From: Nitrososphaerota archaeon
GTDB taxonomy: Archaea > Thermoproteota > Nitrososphaeria_A > Caldarchaeales > Wolframiiraptoraceae
Length of the DNA stretch: 8,949 nt
Direction of reading: 5' to 3'
Assembly: GCA_021160205.1 (NCBI GenBank)
Contig: JAGHCZ010000152.1
Coordinates: 1-8,949 of the forward strand
A program made the translations under genes and the position numbers. How positions within the stretch are numbered: position 1 is the first letter of the stretch; every line of letters starts with the position of its first letter. This document shows positions 1-5,187 of the stretch, piece by piece. The notes under the pieces are model-generated. The model had not been told where the DNA came from. It ran no database searches and saw nothing but the letters and a program-made list of their open reading frames with translations.

Positions 1-104
1 GCGCCTATGCATTCCGAAAAAAGCCTCAGGAGTTTACGAAAGAAGAGATAGATTATTTGCAGGAATTCAAGCGAACTAGGTATGGTCAGAAACCGGAGAA
101 GTAG
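1..104 (+). CDS. 3' end of an unidentified protein gene (partial)
   Basis: The frame entering at base 3 stays open for 33 codons and stops at TAG (102-104). The visible tail is very hydrophilic and rich in Lys, Glu and Arg, with a stretch reading EFTKEEIDYLQEFKRTRYG and no hydrophobic segment. Such a tail is common at the end of cytosolic archaeal proteins and identifies no family. The other two plus frames also stop before base 111, so the frame choice rests on residue composition and on the T-rich terminator that starts about 15 bases after this stop. I do not recognise the gene. It converges on the cdvB-like gene. Confidence 0.45.
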   Translation, partial: AYAFRKKPQEFTKEEIDYLQEFKRTRYGQKPEK

Positions 105-117
105 CAGCTTCCAAACA

Positions 118-137
118 AATTATTATTTTCTTTTTCC
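118..137 (+). terminator. T-rich archaeal-type terminator
   Basis: About 15 bases after the stop at 104 comes the T-rich run TTATTATTTTCTTTTTCC, with no GC-rich hairpin before it. Archaeal RNA polymerase commonly terminates on such oligo-T tracts. It would end the plus-strand transcript before it runs into the convergent cdvB-like gene, whose stop codon lies 19 bases further on. Confidence 0.5.
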
Positions 138-155
138 AAAAGTTGGTGATTGATG

Positions 156-830
156 TTAAGGGATGTCTGAGGTCGGCGTCCTAGAGTTCTCCCTGCTTCC
201 GACATCCACTCGCTCCGGAAGCTCTGGGAACTGCTTGCTCATCCTTTGAGCGGCTATCTCAGCGGCTTCCTCTAGGATTCTTCGCGCTTCGCTGTCCGCT
301 ACCATCACTGTGGTCGTTGCCCCGGTAAAGCTTCCGGCTTCTACTATGACGCTCTCAAGCATCTCGTCGATTACTCCTAGGTTATGGGCTACTTCTGGGA
401 CTATTCCCGTTAGCTCGCTTTGAATCTGCTTGACTATCTTCGTGGCCGGTCCTAAAACGTTCATCACGTCGCCGAAGTCCTTTATGGTCTCGAGCCTCAG
501 GATGACCTTTTCGAGAGAGATTTGGCTCTTCAAAATAGTCCTGCTCATTTTCCTCAGCTGCGCTATCTCATTCGCGTAAATCGTGGCTCGATCTCGATCG
601 AGCTCCTGCTCTGCGCCAACGCACGCCTCGAATAACTCCCTATCTCTGGCTAAAAGCCTTTGATAAGTTCTCTTCAGTTTTTCGGCCTGCACCCTGAGCT
701 GGATCAGTATGTTGTTTATTCTCGGACTTAGAACGTAGGTCCTCGGCTGCGGTTCCTCGGCTTTCTCCTGCCTGAAGGGAAGTCTAAACTTCATTACACC
801 CACTCGCCTGCTTCCACTCTCATTCTTCAT
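156..830 (-). CDS. cdvB: ESCRT-III family (CdvB/Snf7-like) cell-division protein
   Basis: This is an ESCRT-III-like protein of the archaeal Cdv system. Such proteins polymerise on the inner membrane face at mid-cell and drive constriction with the ATPase CdvC (a Vps4 homologue). It shows a basic N-terminus (KFRLPFR, residues 14-20), a long charged helical hairpin (about 35-120) and further helices with a conserved-looking GPATKIVKQIQSEL stretch (127-140). The segment 180-200 is Ala/Glu-rich and helical. The Pro-rich end (FPELPERV, 201-208) could be a MIM2-like site for the CdvC MIT domain, which is an inference. No winged-helix CdvA-binding domain is visible, so it resembles the shorter paralogues. 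ATG 830 follows a TATA-like stretch and would be near-leaderless. ATG 794 (starting MKFRLPF) fits the usual family N-terminus better, and neither has a good Shine-Dalgarno site. No cdvA or cdvC is present in the window. Confidence 0.85.
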   Translation of the reverse strand: MKNESGSRRVGVMKFRLPFRQEKAEEPQPRTYVLSPRINNILIQLRVQAEKLKRTYQRLLARDRELFEACVGAEQELDRDRATIYANEIAQLRKMSRTILKSQISLEKVILRLETIKDFGDVMNVLGPATKIVKQIQSELTGIVPEVAHNLGVIDEMLESVIVEAGSFTGATTTVMVADSEARRILEEAAEIAAQRMSKQFPELPERVDVGSRENSRTPTSDIP

Positions 831-956
831 ATTTAGGGCTTTAGTACGGCGTCTCCAAAAGATAAGACAGAGATAATTTCGCTAGATCAACCACGAGAAT
901 TTCACCGGCCGACCTCGAATTCGAGACCCTAAGAACGGCGTGGAGGCCTAACCGCA

Positions 957-977
957 GAAAAGTGGTGACCGCTTTTC
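957..977. repeat. 21-bp inverted repeat (possible operator or hairpin)
   Basis: The arms are GAAAAGTGGT (957-966) and ACCGCTTTTC (968-977) around a central G. All ten positions pair if one G-T wobble (963/971) is allowed. It lies 36-56 bases past the kinase stop and about 130 bases before cdvB. As DNA it has the length and symmetry of a dimeric regulator site. With only one central base it would make a strained RNA loop, and no T-run follows it on either strand immediately, so it is not a classical intrinsic terminator. Confidence 0.5.
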
Positions 978-981
978 CGAC

Positions 982-1008
982 CAAAAATTTGGAGAAATTA
1001 TTTTTACG
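982..1008 (-). terminator. possible T-rich terminator of the kinase gene
   Basis: On the minus strand, just after the kinase TGA, the sequence is A/T-rich and includes AATAATTTC and then AAATTTTTGG (about 991-982). A short T-run directly past a stop codon is the usual archaeal termination signal. The evidence is modest, because the run is only five Ts and the same stretch could equally serve as a TATA-like element. Confidence 0.3.
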
Positions 1009-1012
1009 GTCG

Positions 1013-2548
1013 TCACGCATCTGCCGCGAGCCTATAGCATTCCTCTAAGCTTTCATGCAGCTTTTTGTACAGCCTGTAGTACTTTTCATAGAGCTTCGTA
1101 TTTTCAGGGTTCGGCTTAACCGAGGTATCCACCTTCACCCACTCGTTTATGGTTTCGTACTTGAGATAGCCTGTTCCAACCCCCGCAAGCAAGGCGTCTC
1201 CAAGCGGCGCGCCAGGAGCCCCGCCGACGTAGTAGAGCTCGAGCCCCGTTACATCCGCCATGATTTGCCTCCAGATCGGAGATTTCGCCCCGCCGTCTAC
1301 GAGTATCGTCCTTTTTATCGGGATCCCGGCCTCCCTCGCGACCTCTATGCTGTGTTTGAGGGCGTATGCTACGGATTCGAGGAACGCTCGATAAATGTGC
1401 GCCTTCGTGTGGGAGATCGTCAACCCGAAGAGACAACTCCTCATATCCATGCTCCAGAAAGGCGCCCGCTCACCCACCATCATATGCGGTGTGAATATTA
1501 ATCCCTCTGCCCCGGGCTTGATTTTCTCAGCCATTTTATCTAGGAGCATGTAGGCTGAGATTCCGGAGCGCTCGGCCACCAGCTTTTCGTGCTGTGAAAG
1601 CATGTCCCTAAACCATCTGACAACGGCTCCGGCGGTCGCTATTCCGGAGTGGGAGTAAGTTTTCTGGAGGTCGTAGGCCACGTGCGGCAGGCTTACGATC
1701 TTTTTAGATAACCTGAGCTCGTCTTGGATCACTCCATTACACATGGAGGTCCCGATCATCGAAGTGAGATCGCCGTCGTTCAACGCGGTCACGCTTAAAG
1801 CAGATACGGGGGCGTCGATTCCCCCAGCGACCACGGCGGTTCCTTTCCTTAACCCCGTGGCCTTTGCCCCTTCATCCGTTATCTCTCCCACGACATCCTT
1901 CGAGCAGTGGATTTTCTCCGGGAAAAACGTTCTCGGTATTCCGAGAGCCTCCATCAATTCTTCGCACCACGCTCTCTTATGGATGTCGTAGATTCCCCCT
2001 ATGTTTCCCGCGCTTGAGTGATCTATGCAGGAAACTCCCGTAAGCTTGTAAACGACGTATCCGTAGATGGTCATTAGTTGGTGAATTCTTTCCCAATTCT
2101 TGGGCTCATGCTTCCTTATCCAAAGGATCTTCGGAAAACCGTAGTATGGGTCGACTACGTTCCCCGTTTTCTCGAAGATCTCATCCTCTCCAATTTCCTT
2201 TCTAATATACTCTGTTTCTTCAATCGCCCGCCTATCCATCCAGATTATCGCGGGTCTGATCGGCTTAAACTCCCTATCAACCGGAACGCCTGATCCGGAG
2301 AAGAGCCCGCTTATCGATAAGCCCGCGATGTCCTCGGGATTAGCTCCTGATGTTTTCAAAACTCTTTTCACGCTTTCGACGTAGGCGTTCCACCACACGT
2401 CAGGCCATTGCTCGGCCCAGCCGGGATTCGGTATCAAGATATCGGTTTCGATGAAAGAGCTCGCGACGATCTTTCCGGAGGAATCGACTAGGCAGCTCTT
2501 CGTCCCAAACGTCCCGATATCCGTTCCAAGGAATAAAGGCGCATCCAT
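1013..2548 (-). CDS. FGGY-family carbohydrate kinase (xylulokinase-like)
   Basis: This cytosolic sugar kinase transfers the ATP gamma-phosphate to a ketose or polyol. At 511 aa it has full family length. The N-terminal FGGY domain begins with the phosphate loop GTDIGTFGTKS (8-18). It includes WAEQWPDVWW (44-53), as in xylulokinases, and the substrate-side IWMDRRA (102-108). AGGIDAP (241-247) carries the expected catalytic base Asp245. The C-terminal ATPase domain shows GERAPFWS (359-366), the adenosine-site LVDGGAKSPIWRQIMADVTG (416-435) and GAPGAPLGDALLAGVGTGY (443-461). The XylB-like layout does not fix the substrate: xylulose, ribulose, fuculose, rhamnulose or erythrulose are all possible. 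The class II aldolase 107 bp upstream on the same strand suggests a ketose that is phosphorylated and then cleaved. ATG 2548 sits about 35 bp after a TATA-like box, so the mRNA leader would be very short. Confidence 0.85.
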   Translation of the reverse strand: MDAPLFLGTDIGTFGTKSCLVDSSGKIVASSFIETDILIPNPGWAEQWPDVWWNAYVESVKRVLKTSGANPEDIAGLSISGLFSGSGVPVDREFKPIRPAIIWMDRRAIEETEYIRKEIGEDEIFEKTGNVVDPYYGFPKILWIRKHEPKNWERIHQLMTIYGYVVYKLTGVSCIDHSSAGNIGGIYDIHKRAWCEELMEALGIPRTFFPEKIHCSKDVVGEITDEGAKATGLRKGTAVVAGGIDAPVSALSVTALNDGDLTSMIGTSMCNGVIQDELRLSKKIVSLPHVAYDLQKTYSHSGIATAGAVVRWFRDMLSQHEKLVAERSGISAYMLLDKMAEKIKPGAEGLIFTPHMMVGERAPFWSMDMRSCLFGLTISHTKAHIYRAFLESVAYALKHSIEVAREAGIPIKRTILVDGGAKSPIWRQIMADVTGLELYYVGGAPGAPLGDALLAGVGTGYLKYETINEWVKVDTSVKPNPENTKLYEKYYRLYKKLHESLEECYRLAADA

Positions 2549-2579
2549 TTCTTCTCGCCTAATAAGGGTCGTTAAAACG

Positions 2580-2590
2580 TATAAAAATTG
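2580..2590 (-). promoter_or_regulatory. TATA-like box of the kinase gene
   Basis: On the minus strand the sequence reads CAATTTTTATA, centred about 36 bp before ATG 2548. Transcription starting about 25 bp downstream would leave a leader near 10 nt. Only a weak GGCGAGAAG stretch precedes the ATG, so near-leaderless translation is plausible. The box lies in the 107-bp gap behind the aldolase gene, so the kinase may have its own promoter as well as read-through. Confidence 0.5.
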
Positions 2591-2655
2591 AATCCCGAAT
2601 CTTCTATGGAACCTCGCCGCGCGTGTTGTTCAGCGTCGGAGATTTGGATCGGTTT

Positions 2656-3306
2656 CTAGATCCCCCAATATTTCTTCGCGACCTCTATGTCTTCCGGCGG
2701 GATTTCCTGAGGCTCCTTGCCGAGGGAATAGCAGACATATTCTATCGTAGCAATAGCCTCAAGCAGTTCGACTATCGCCTCGGCTTCAAGAAGATTTGTT
2801 CCGAGCCCGAGTACGCCGTGGTTGCCTAGGATTATCGCTCTTGCCCCCTTCGAGGCCGCTTGGCTCACGGCGTTCGCGAGGTCCGTTGTCCCGGGGAACT
2901 TGAATGGAATCTTTTCTATCCTCCTTAACAATAGAACCGCTTCGTCGGTTATCGTGGTTTTCAGGTCTCTCCCCGCGAGGATTACCCCCAGCACCATGGG
3001 ATTGTGCGCGTGAACAACAGCGTTCACGTCTGGCCTGGTCTTGTACACGGCGGCGTGCATGGGCCACTCTATCGATGGCTTGAAGAATCCCTCCACTATT
3101 TCTCCTTCCATGTTGAGCTTTACGAGGTCGTCCACTTTCAACGCTCCCTTAAACACCTGGCTTGGAGTTATCCAGAACTCGTTCGCCTCCGGCAATCTCG
3201 CGCTTATATTTCCTCCGAGAGCCGTAATCAGCCCCCTATCGTAAAGCGCCTTCGAAACCCTGATTATCTCCTCTTTTATCTCATCTTCCGAGAAAAGAGA
3301 CTCCAC
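2656..3306 (-). CDS. class II aldolase (fuculose-phosphate aldolase / AraD family)
   Basis: This is a zinc-dependent class II aldolase/epimerase of the FucA-AraD-RhaD family. At 216 aa it is the size of E. coli FucA (about 215). Residues 31-35 (GGNIS) form the phosphate-binding start of the fold and ITPS (46-49) follows. PSIEWPMH (77-84) carries the expected catalytic Glu80. VVHAHNP (97-103) supplies zinc ligands His99 and His101, and GNHGVLG (161-167) supplies His163. All metal and acid/base residues are present, so it should be active. FucA-type enzymes split ketose-1-phosphates into dihydroxyacetone phosphate and an aldehyde, while AraD epimerises ribulose-5-phosphate and MtnB dehydrates methylthioribulose-1-phosphate. 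The kinase downstream favours cleavage of a phosphorylated ketose. A role supplying lactaldehyde for coenzyme F420, as known for a methanogen homologue, is an alternative. GTG 3306 is chosen because GGTGA precedes it by 7 bases. Confidence 0.85.
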   Translation of the reverse strand: MESLFSEDEIKEEIIRVSKALYDRGLITALGGNISARLPEANEFWITPSQVFKGALKVDDLVKLNMEGEIVEGFFKPSIEWPMHAAVYKTRPDVNAVVHAHNPMVLGVILAGRDLKTTITDEAVLLLRRIEKIPFKFPGTTDLANAVSQAASKGARAIILGNHGVLGLGTNLLEAEAIVELLEAIATIEYVCYSLGKEPQEIPPEDIEVAKKYWGI

Positions 3307-3313
3307 GCCAATT

Positions 3314-3318
3314 TCACC
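3314..3318 (-). promoter_or_regulatory. Shine-Dalgarno site fixing the GTG start of the aldolase
   Basis: On the minus strand GGTGA lies 7 bases before GTG 3306. It matches the core of the archaeal GGAGGTGAT consensus and supports the GTG over the upstream in-frame ATT. Confidence 0.55.
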
Positions 3319-3348
3319 ATTGAAAAAACAACGTTCGCAAATAATAAC

Positions 3349-3357
3349 TTATTTATG
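3349..3357 (-). promoter_or_regulatory. TATA-like box of the aldolase gene
   Basis: CATAAATAA on the minus strand is centred about 47 bp before the GTG start. A transcript starting about 25 bp downstream would have a leader near 20 nt that still includes the GGTGA ribosome site. It forms the leftward half of the divergent promoter region 3307-3461. Confidence 0.5.
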
Positions 3358-3424
3358 CCCTCGCCGCTGCTCTAAAACTTCAGCCAGATCGCGGAGAGCA
3401 TATTCAAGGCTTAGCCGAGAAGAG

Positions 3425-3444
3425 ATTATATTCGCGGATATAAT
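3425..3444 (+). promoter_or_regulatory. promoter of the nucleotidyltransferase-like gene, inside an inverted repeat
   Basis: Two TATA-like hexamers form a perfect hyphenated palindrome: ATTATAT (3425-3431), six bases, ATATAAT (3438-3444). The left arm is centred about 33 bp and the right arm about 20 bp before the TTG start at 3462, so either could be the rightward TATA box. A regulator bound to the symmetric site would cover both. The symmetry could also be a by-product of two A/T-rich boxes. Confidence 0.45.
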
Positions 3445-3461
3445 AGGTTAAATGGGCTTCC

Positions 3462-4091
3462 TTGCGGGTCGAAAGATCTTCCGCCGTAATCTATGCGAAA
3501 GCGATAAAGCTGAAGAACGCGGAGCTAGCGTTAGCGAAAATCGCGGGGAAACCGATGATAGAATACGTATTGGATGTTCTTCCGGATGAGGTTGAAGATG
3601 TGTTGATAGCGGTGGAGAACGGGAAAAACTTGGAAGAATACGAGGAGATAGCGGAGAAATATTTCGCGAGAACAGCTAAGATGAAAAATCTTCGGGGGAA
3701 AGTTAGAAATTTCATCGAATTCGCCATTAACTCGGTTGAAGGCGACAAGCTGGTGGTCCTCCCATGCGACGCGCCACTCATCACCAGAGACTTCGCGAGC
3801 TTCCTCCTCGAGTGCTCCAAGAAGTTTACCGCTACCCTTCCGAGATCTCCAAGCAGAAAGGCGTTGTATCTGATGGCGTCTTATCGAAGGAAGCCGTTCA
3901 AGGAGGCTTTTAACGCTCATCCAGACGAAGATATGGATGATATCGTCAAGATGGTCGGCGGAGTTCTCTATTTATCTAGCAATAGCCTTAGAATCTTTGA
4001 TGAAAAGCTCGGCATGTTCTTTAGAGTGTCGTCGGTTCAGGATTTGAGGAAAGCCGAGAAAATATTGAAAATGAAGAAGAGAAGAAGCTAG
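3462..4091 (+). CDS. MobA/CobY-like nucleotidyltransferase-fold protein with degenerate signature loop
   Basis: The 209-aa protein has the layout of the MobA-like NTP transferase family (MobA, CobY), whose active members transfer GMP or CMP to cofactor or sugar substrates. Visible marks are a first beta strand (SSAVIYA, 6-12), LAKIAGKPMIEYVLDVLP (24-41), the metal-binding VVLPCDAPLI (98-107) with Asp103, and the C-terminal FRVSSVQDLRKAEKIL (187-202), matching the usual NINTPEDL..AE ending. The Gly-rich AGGxGxRMG loop and catalytic Lys are missing: that stretch reads AKAIKLKNAELAL (12-24). It may therefore bind nucleotide differently, or act as a regulatory or inactive partner. The TTG start is forced by the in-frame TAG at 3444 and lacks a clear Shine-Dalgarno site. 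A nearby ATG (3452) is in another frame. The gene precedes the HypE-like gene by 8 bases, so the two are probably co-transcribed. Confidence 0.65.
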   Translation: MRVERSSAVIYAKAIKLKNAELALAKIAGKPMIEYVLDVLPDEVEDVLIAVENGKNLEEYEEIAEKYFARTAKMKNLRGKVRNFIEFAINSVEGDKLVVLPCDAPLITRDFASFLLECSKKFTATLPRSPSRKALYLMASYRRKPFKEAFNAHPDEDMDDIVKMVGGVLYLSSNSLRIFDEKLGMFFRVSSVQDLRKAEKILKMKKRRS

Positions 4092-4099
4092 CTGGAAAC

Positions 4100-5101
4100 A
4101 TGCGAACGAAGCTTGGGAAAATTGAGAGGAAAATCCTCGAAGAAGTCGTATTCAAGAGACTTGGATATAGAAGGAGAGATGTCATAATTCCTCCGAGTTA
4201 CGGAGAGGACGCATCTGTGATCCGGATAAACGACGAGAAGATCGTAGCTGCTATGGATCCCATAACCGGATCGGGAACGAGGATCGGCTGGCTATCCGTC
4301 CACGTGAACGCCAACGATGTCGCCGTCATGGGAGCCGAGCCCAAATGGTTTTCCGCGACTATACTTCTCCCAGAAAGCCGGGTAGAGGACTTGGACTGCA
4401 TAATGAAGGAGATCCATGAGGCTTGCAGAAAGCTGAAAATAGCCGTCGTAACAGGGCATACGGAAATAGCTCCCAGCATAAGTCAACCCATAATCGTCGG
4501 CCACATGATCGGAACCCTCGTCTCGGAGAAGCCGATCACTTCTTCGGGGGCGAGGCCCGGAGATCTTCTCGCGATGTCTAAGACCGCGGGAATAGAGGGA
4601 ACGGCGATACTTGCATCAGATTTTGAGGGAGAACTTTCCAAGAGAGTTTCGAAGGAGGTCATCGAGAGTGCGAGGGGATTTTACGAAAAGATCAGCGTGT
4701 TGAGAGAAGCGTTGAAGCTCGCCGAGAGCAGATGCGTATCCGCTATGCATGACCCTACGGAGGGAGGAATTATAGGCGGAGCATTCGAGATCGCTGAAGC
4801 GAGTAAGTGCTCCTTCGTGCTCTACGAGAAGAGAATCCCCGTGGCCGAGGAAACGGCGAGAATCTGTAAAGCCCTAGAATGCGACCCGCTTAAACTCATA
4901 GCATCCGGAAGTCTGTTGGCGGCGGTTCCCAAAAGAAAGGCTCGAAGAGCCATAAAAGCCGTTCGCGGGCTCAAAGTAATCGGAGAATTCAGGAGCAAGA
5001 AGCTTGGAAACGTCGTGGTCAGGGCGGATGGCTCGGAGGAGAAAATAAGAGACGGCGTATTGGATGAGCTTTGGAGGCTTATCGCTGAACGGGGAGCTTA
5101 A
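4100..5101 (+). CDS. AIR synthase-related, HypE-like ATP-binding protein
   Basis: The protein belongs to the PurM/AIR synthase superfamily (PurM, ThiL, SelD, HypE), ATP-dependent enzymes that activate a carboxamide, phosphate or selenide group. The N-terminal domain has GEDASVI (35-41), MDPITGSG (52-59) and VHVNANDVAVMGAEP (67-81), the last typical of HypE. VTGHTEIAP (117-125) occupies the usual nucleotide-contact loop. The C-terminal domain shows HDPTEGGIIGGAFEIAEAS (217-235) and ASGSLLAAVP (268-277). HypE proper ends in a short tail with a C-terminal Cys (PRIC-like) that accepts the carbamoyl group. This protein ends in RLIAERGA and has no such Cys, so it should not do the HypE reaction. 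At 333 aa its length matches HypE and archaeal 'AIR synthase-related' paralogues. No other hyp genes are nearby. ATG 4100 lies 8 bases after the preceding stop, with only a weak GGA ahead. Substrate unknown. Confidence 0.75.
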   Translation: MRTKLGKIERKILEEVVFKRLGYRRRDVIIPPSYGEDASVIRINDEKIVAAMDPITGSGTRIGWLSVHVNANDVAVMGAEPKWFSATILLPESRVEDLDCIMKEIHEACRKLKIAVVTGHTEIAPSISQPIIVGHMIGTLVSEKPITSSGARPGDLLAMSKTAGIEGTAILASDFEGELSKRVSKEVIESARGFYEKISVLREALKLAESRCVSAMHDPTEGGIIGGAFEIAEASKCSFVLYEKRIPVAEETARICKALECDPLKLIASGSLLAAVPKRKARRAIKAVRGLKVIGEFRSKKLGNVVVRADGSEEKIRDGVLDELWRLIAERGA

Positions 5102-5140
5102 GCGGCTAATAATCTTTGGAGATGACGTTCTGCGATTTTC

Positions 5141-5157
5141 GAAGTGAATAATATATT
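5141..5157 (+). promoter_or_regulatory. promoter of the guaB-purA-purB block
   Basis: The 86-bp gap before guaB holds a purine-rich BRE-like GAAGTGAA followed by the TATA-like TAATATATT, centred about 36 bp before the GTG start. The expected transcription start, about 25 bp downstream, falls at or just before the ribosome site at 5174-5180. The leader would thus be around 10-14 nt. No strong terminator is seen between the HypE-like gene and this box, so read-through may also feed the operon. Confidence 0.55.
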
Positions 5158-5173
5158 CTGGTAGATGGATTTC

Positions 5174-5180
5174 GGGGAGG
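5174..5180 (+). promoter_or_regulatory. Shine-Dalgarno site for the GTG start of guaB
   Basis: GGGGAGG ends 7 bases before GTG 5188. It is the strongest ribosome site ahead of guaB and settles the non-ATG start. Confidence 0.75.
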
Positions 5181-5187
5181 GAAAACT

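Larger units (their letters stand above)
831..1012. other. 182-bp intergenic region with palindromes, upstream of cdvB
   Basis: This stretch separates the kinase stop from the cdvB start, both on the minus strand. I see no convincing ORF or tRNA. The middle (about 901-980) is clearly more GC-rich than its flanks. It contains a perfect 12-bp palindrome CTCGAATTCGAG (914-925) and a near-perfect 21-bp inverted repeat (957-977). A smaller one, CCAAAAATTTGG, lies at 981-992. A weak TATA-like sequence, TTATCTTTT on the minus strand (865-857), sits about 30 bp before ATG 830 and could be the cdvB promoter. Whether the GC-rich core is an operator, a terminator remnant or a small RNA cannot be decided by eye. 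Confidence 0.5.

Noticed and set aside
905..980. tRNA-like signal around TTCGA in the intergenic region
   Set aside because: TCGAATTCGAG resembles a T-loop, but the flanks do not form a T-stem of the right length. I could not fold an acceptor stem or anticodon arm on either strand.
1055..1501. Plus-strand open frame of 148 codons opposite the kinase gene
   Set aside because: The kinase on the other strand has all family motifs through this stretch. The plus frame has no recognisable domain or promoter.
3452..3590. ATG at 3452 as the true start of the nucleotidyltransferase-like gene, with a frameshift
   Set aside because: The ATG sits at a good distance from the TATA box, but its frame stops after about 45 codons. 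Neither it nor the third frame encodes the missing AGGxGxR loop, so a simple indel does not restore the family motif.
4100..5101. Calling this gene hypE
   Set aside because: The VHVNANDVAVMGAEP block is HypE-like, but the C-terminal Cys tail needed for the HypE reaction is absent and no hyp or hydrogenase genes are nearby.
5120..5160. Box C-like GATGACG with a CTGG further on, as a possible C/D guide RNA before guaB
   Set aside because: Only a weak C-box match and no proper CTGA D box, C' or D' elements. The stretch is better explained as leader and promoter of guaB.
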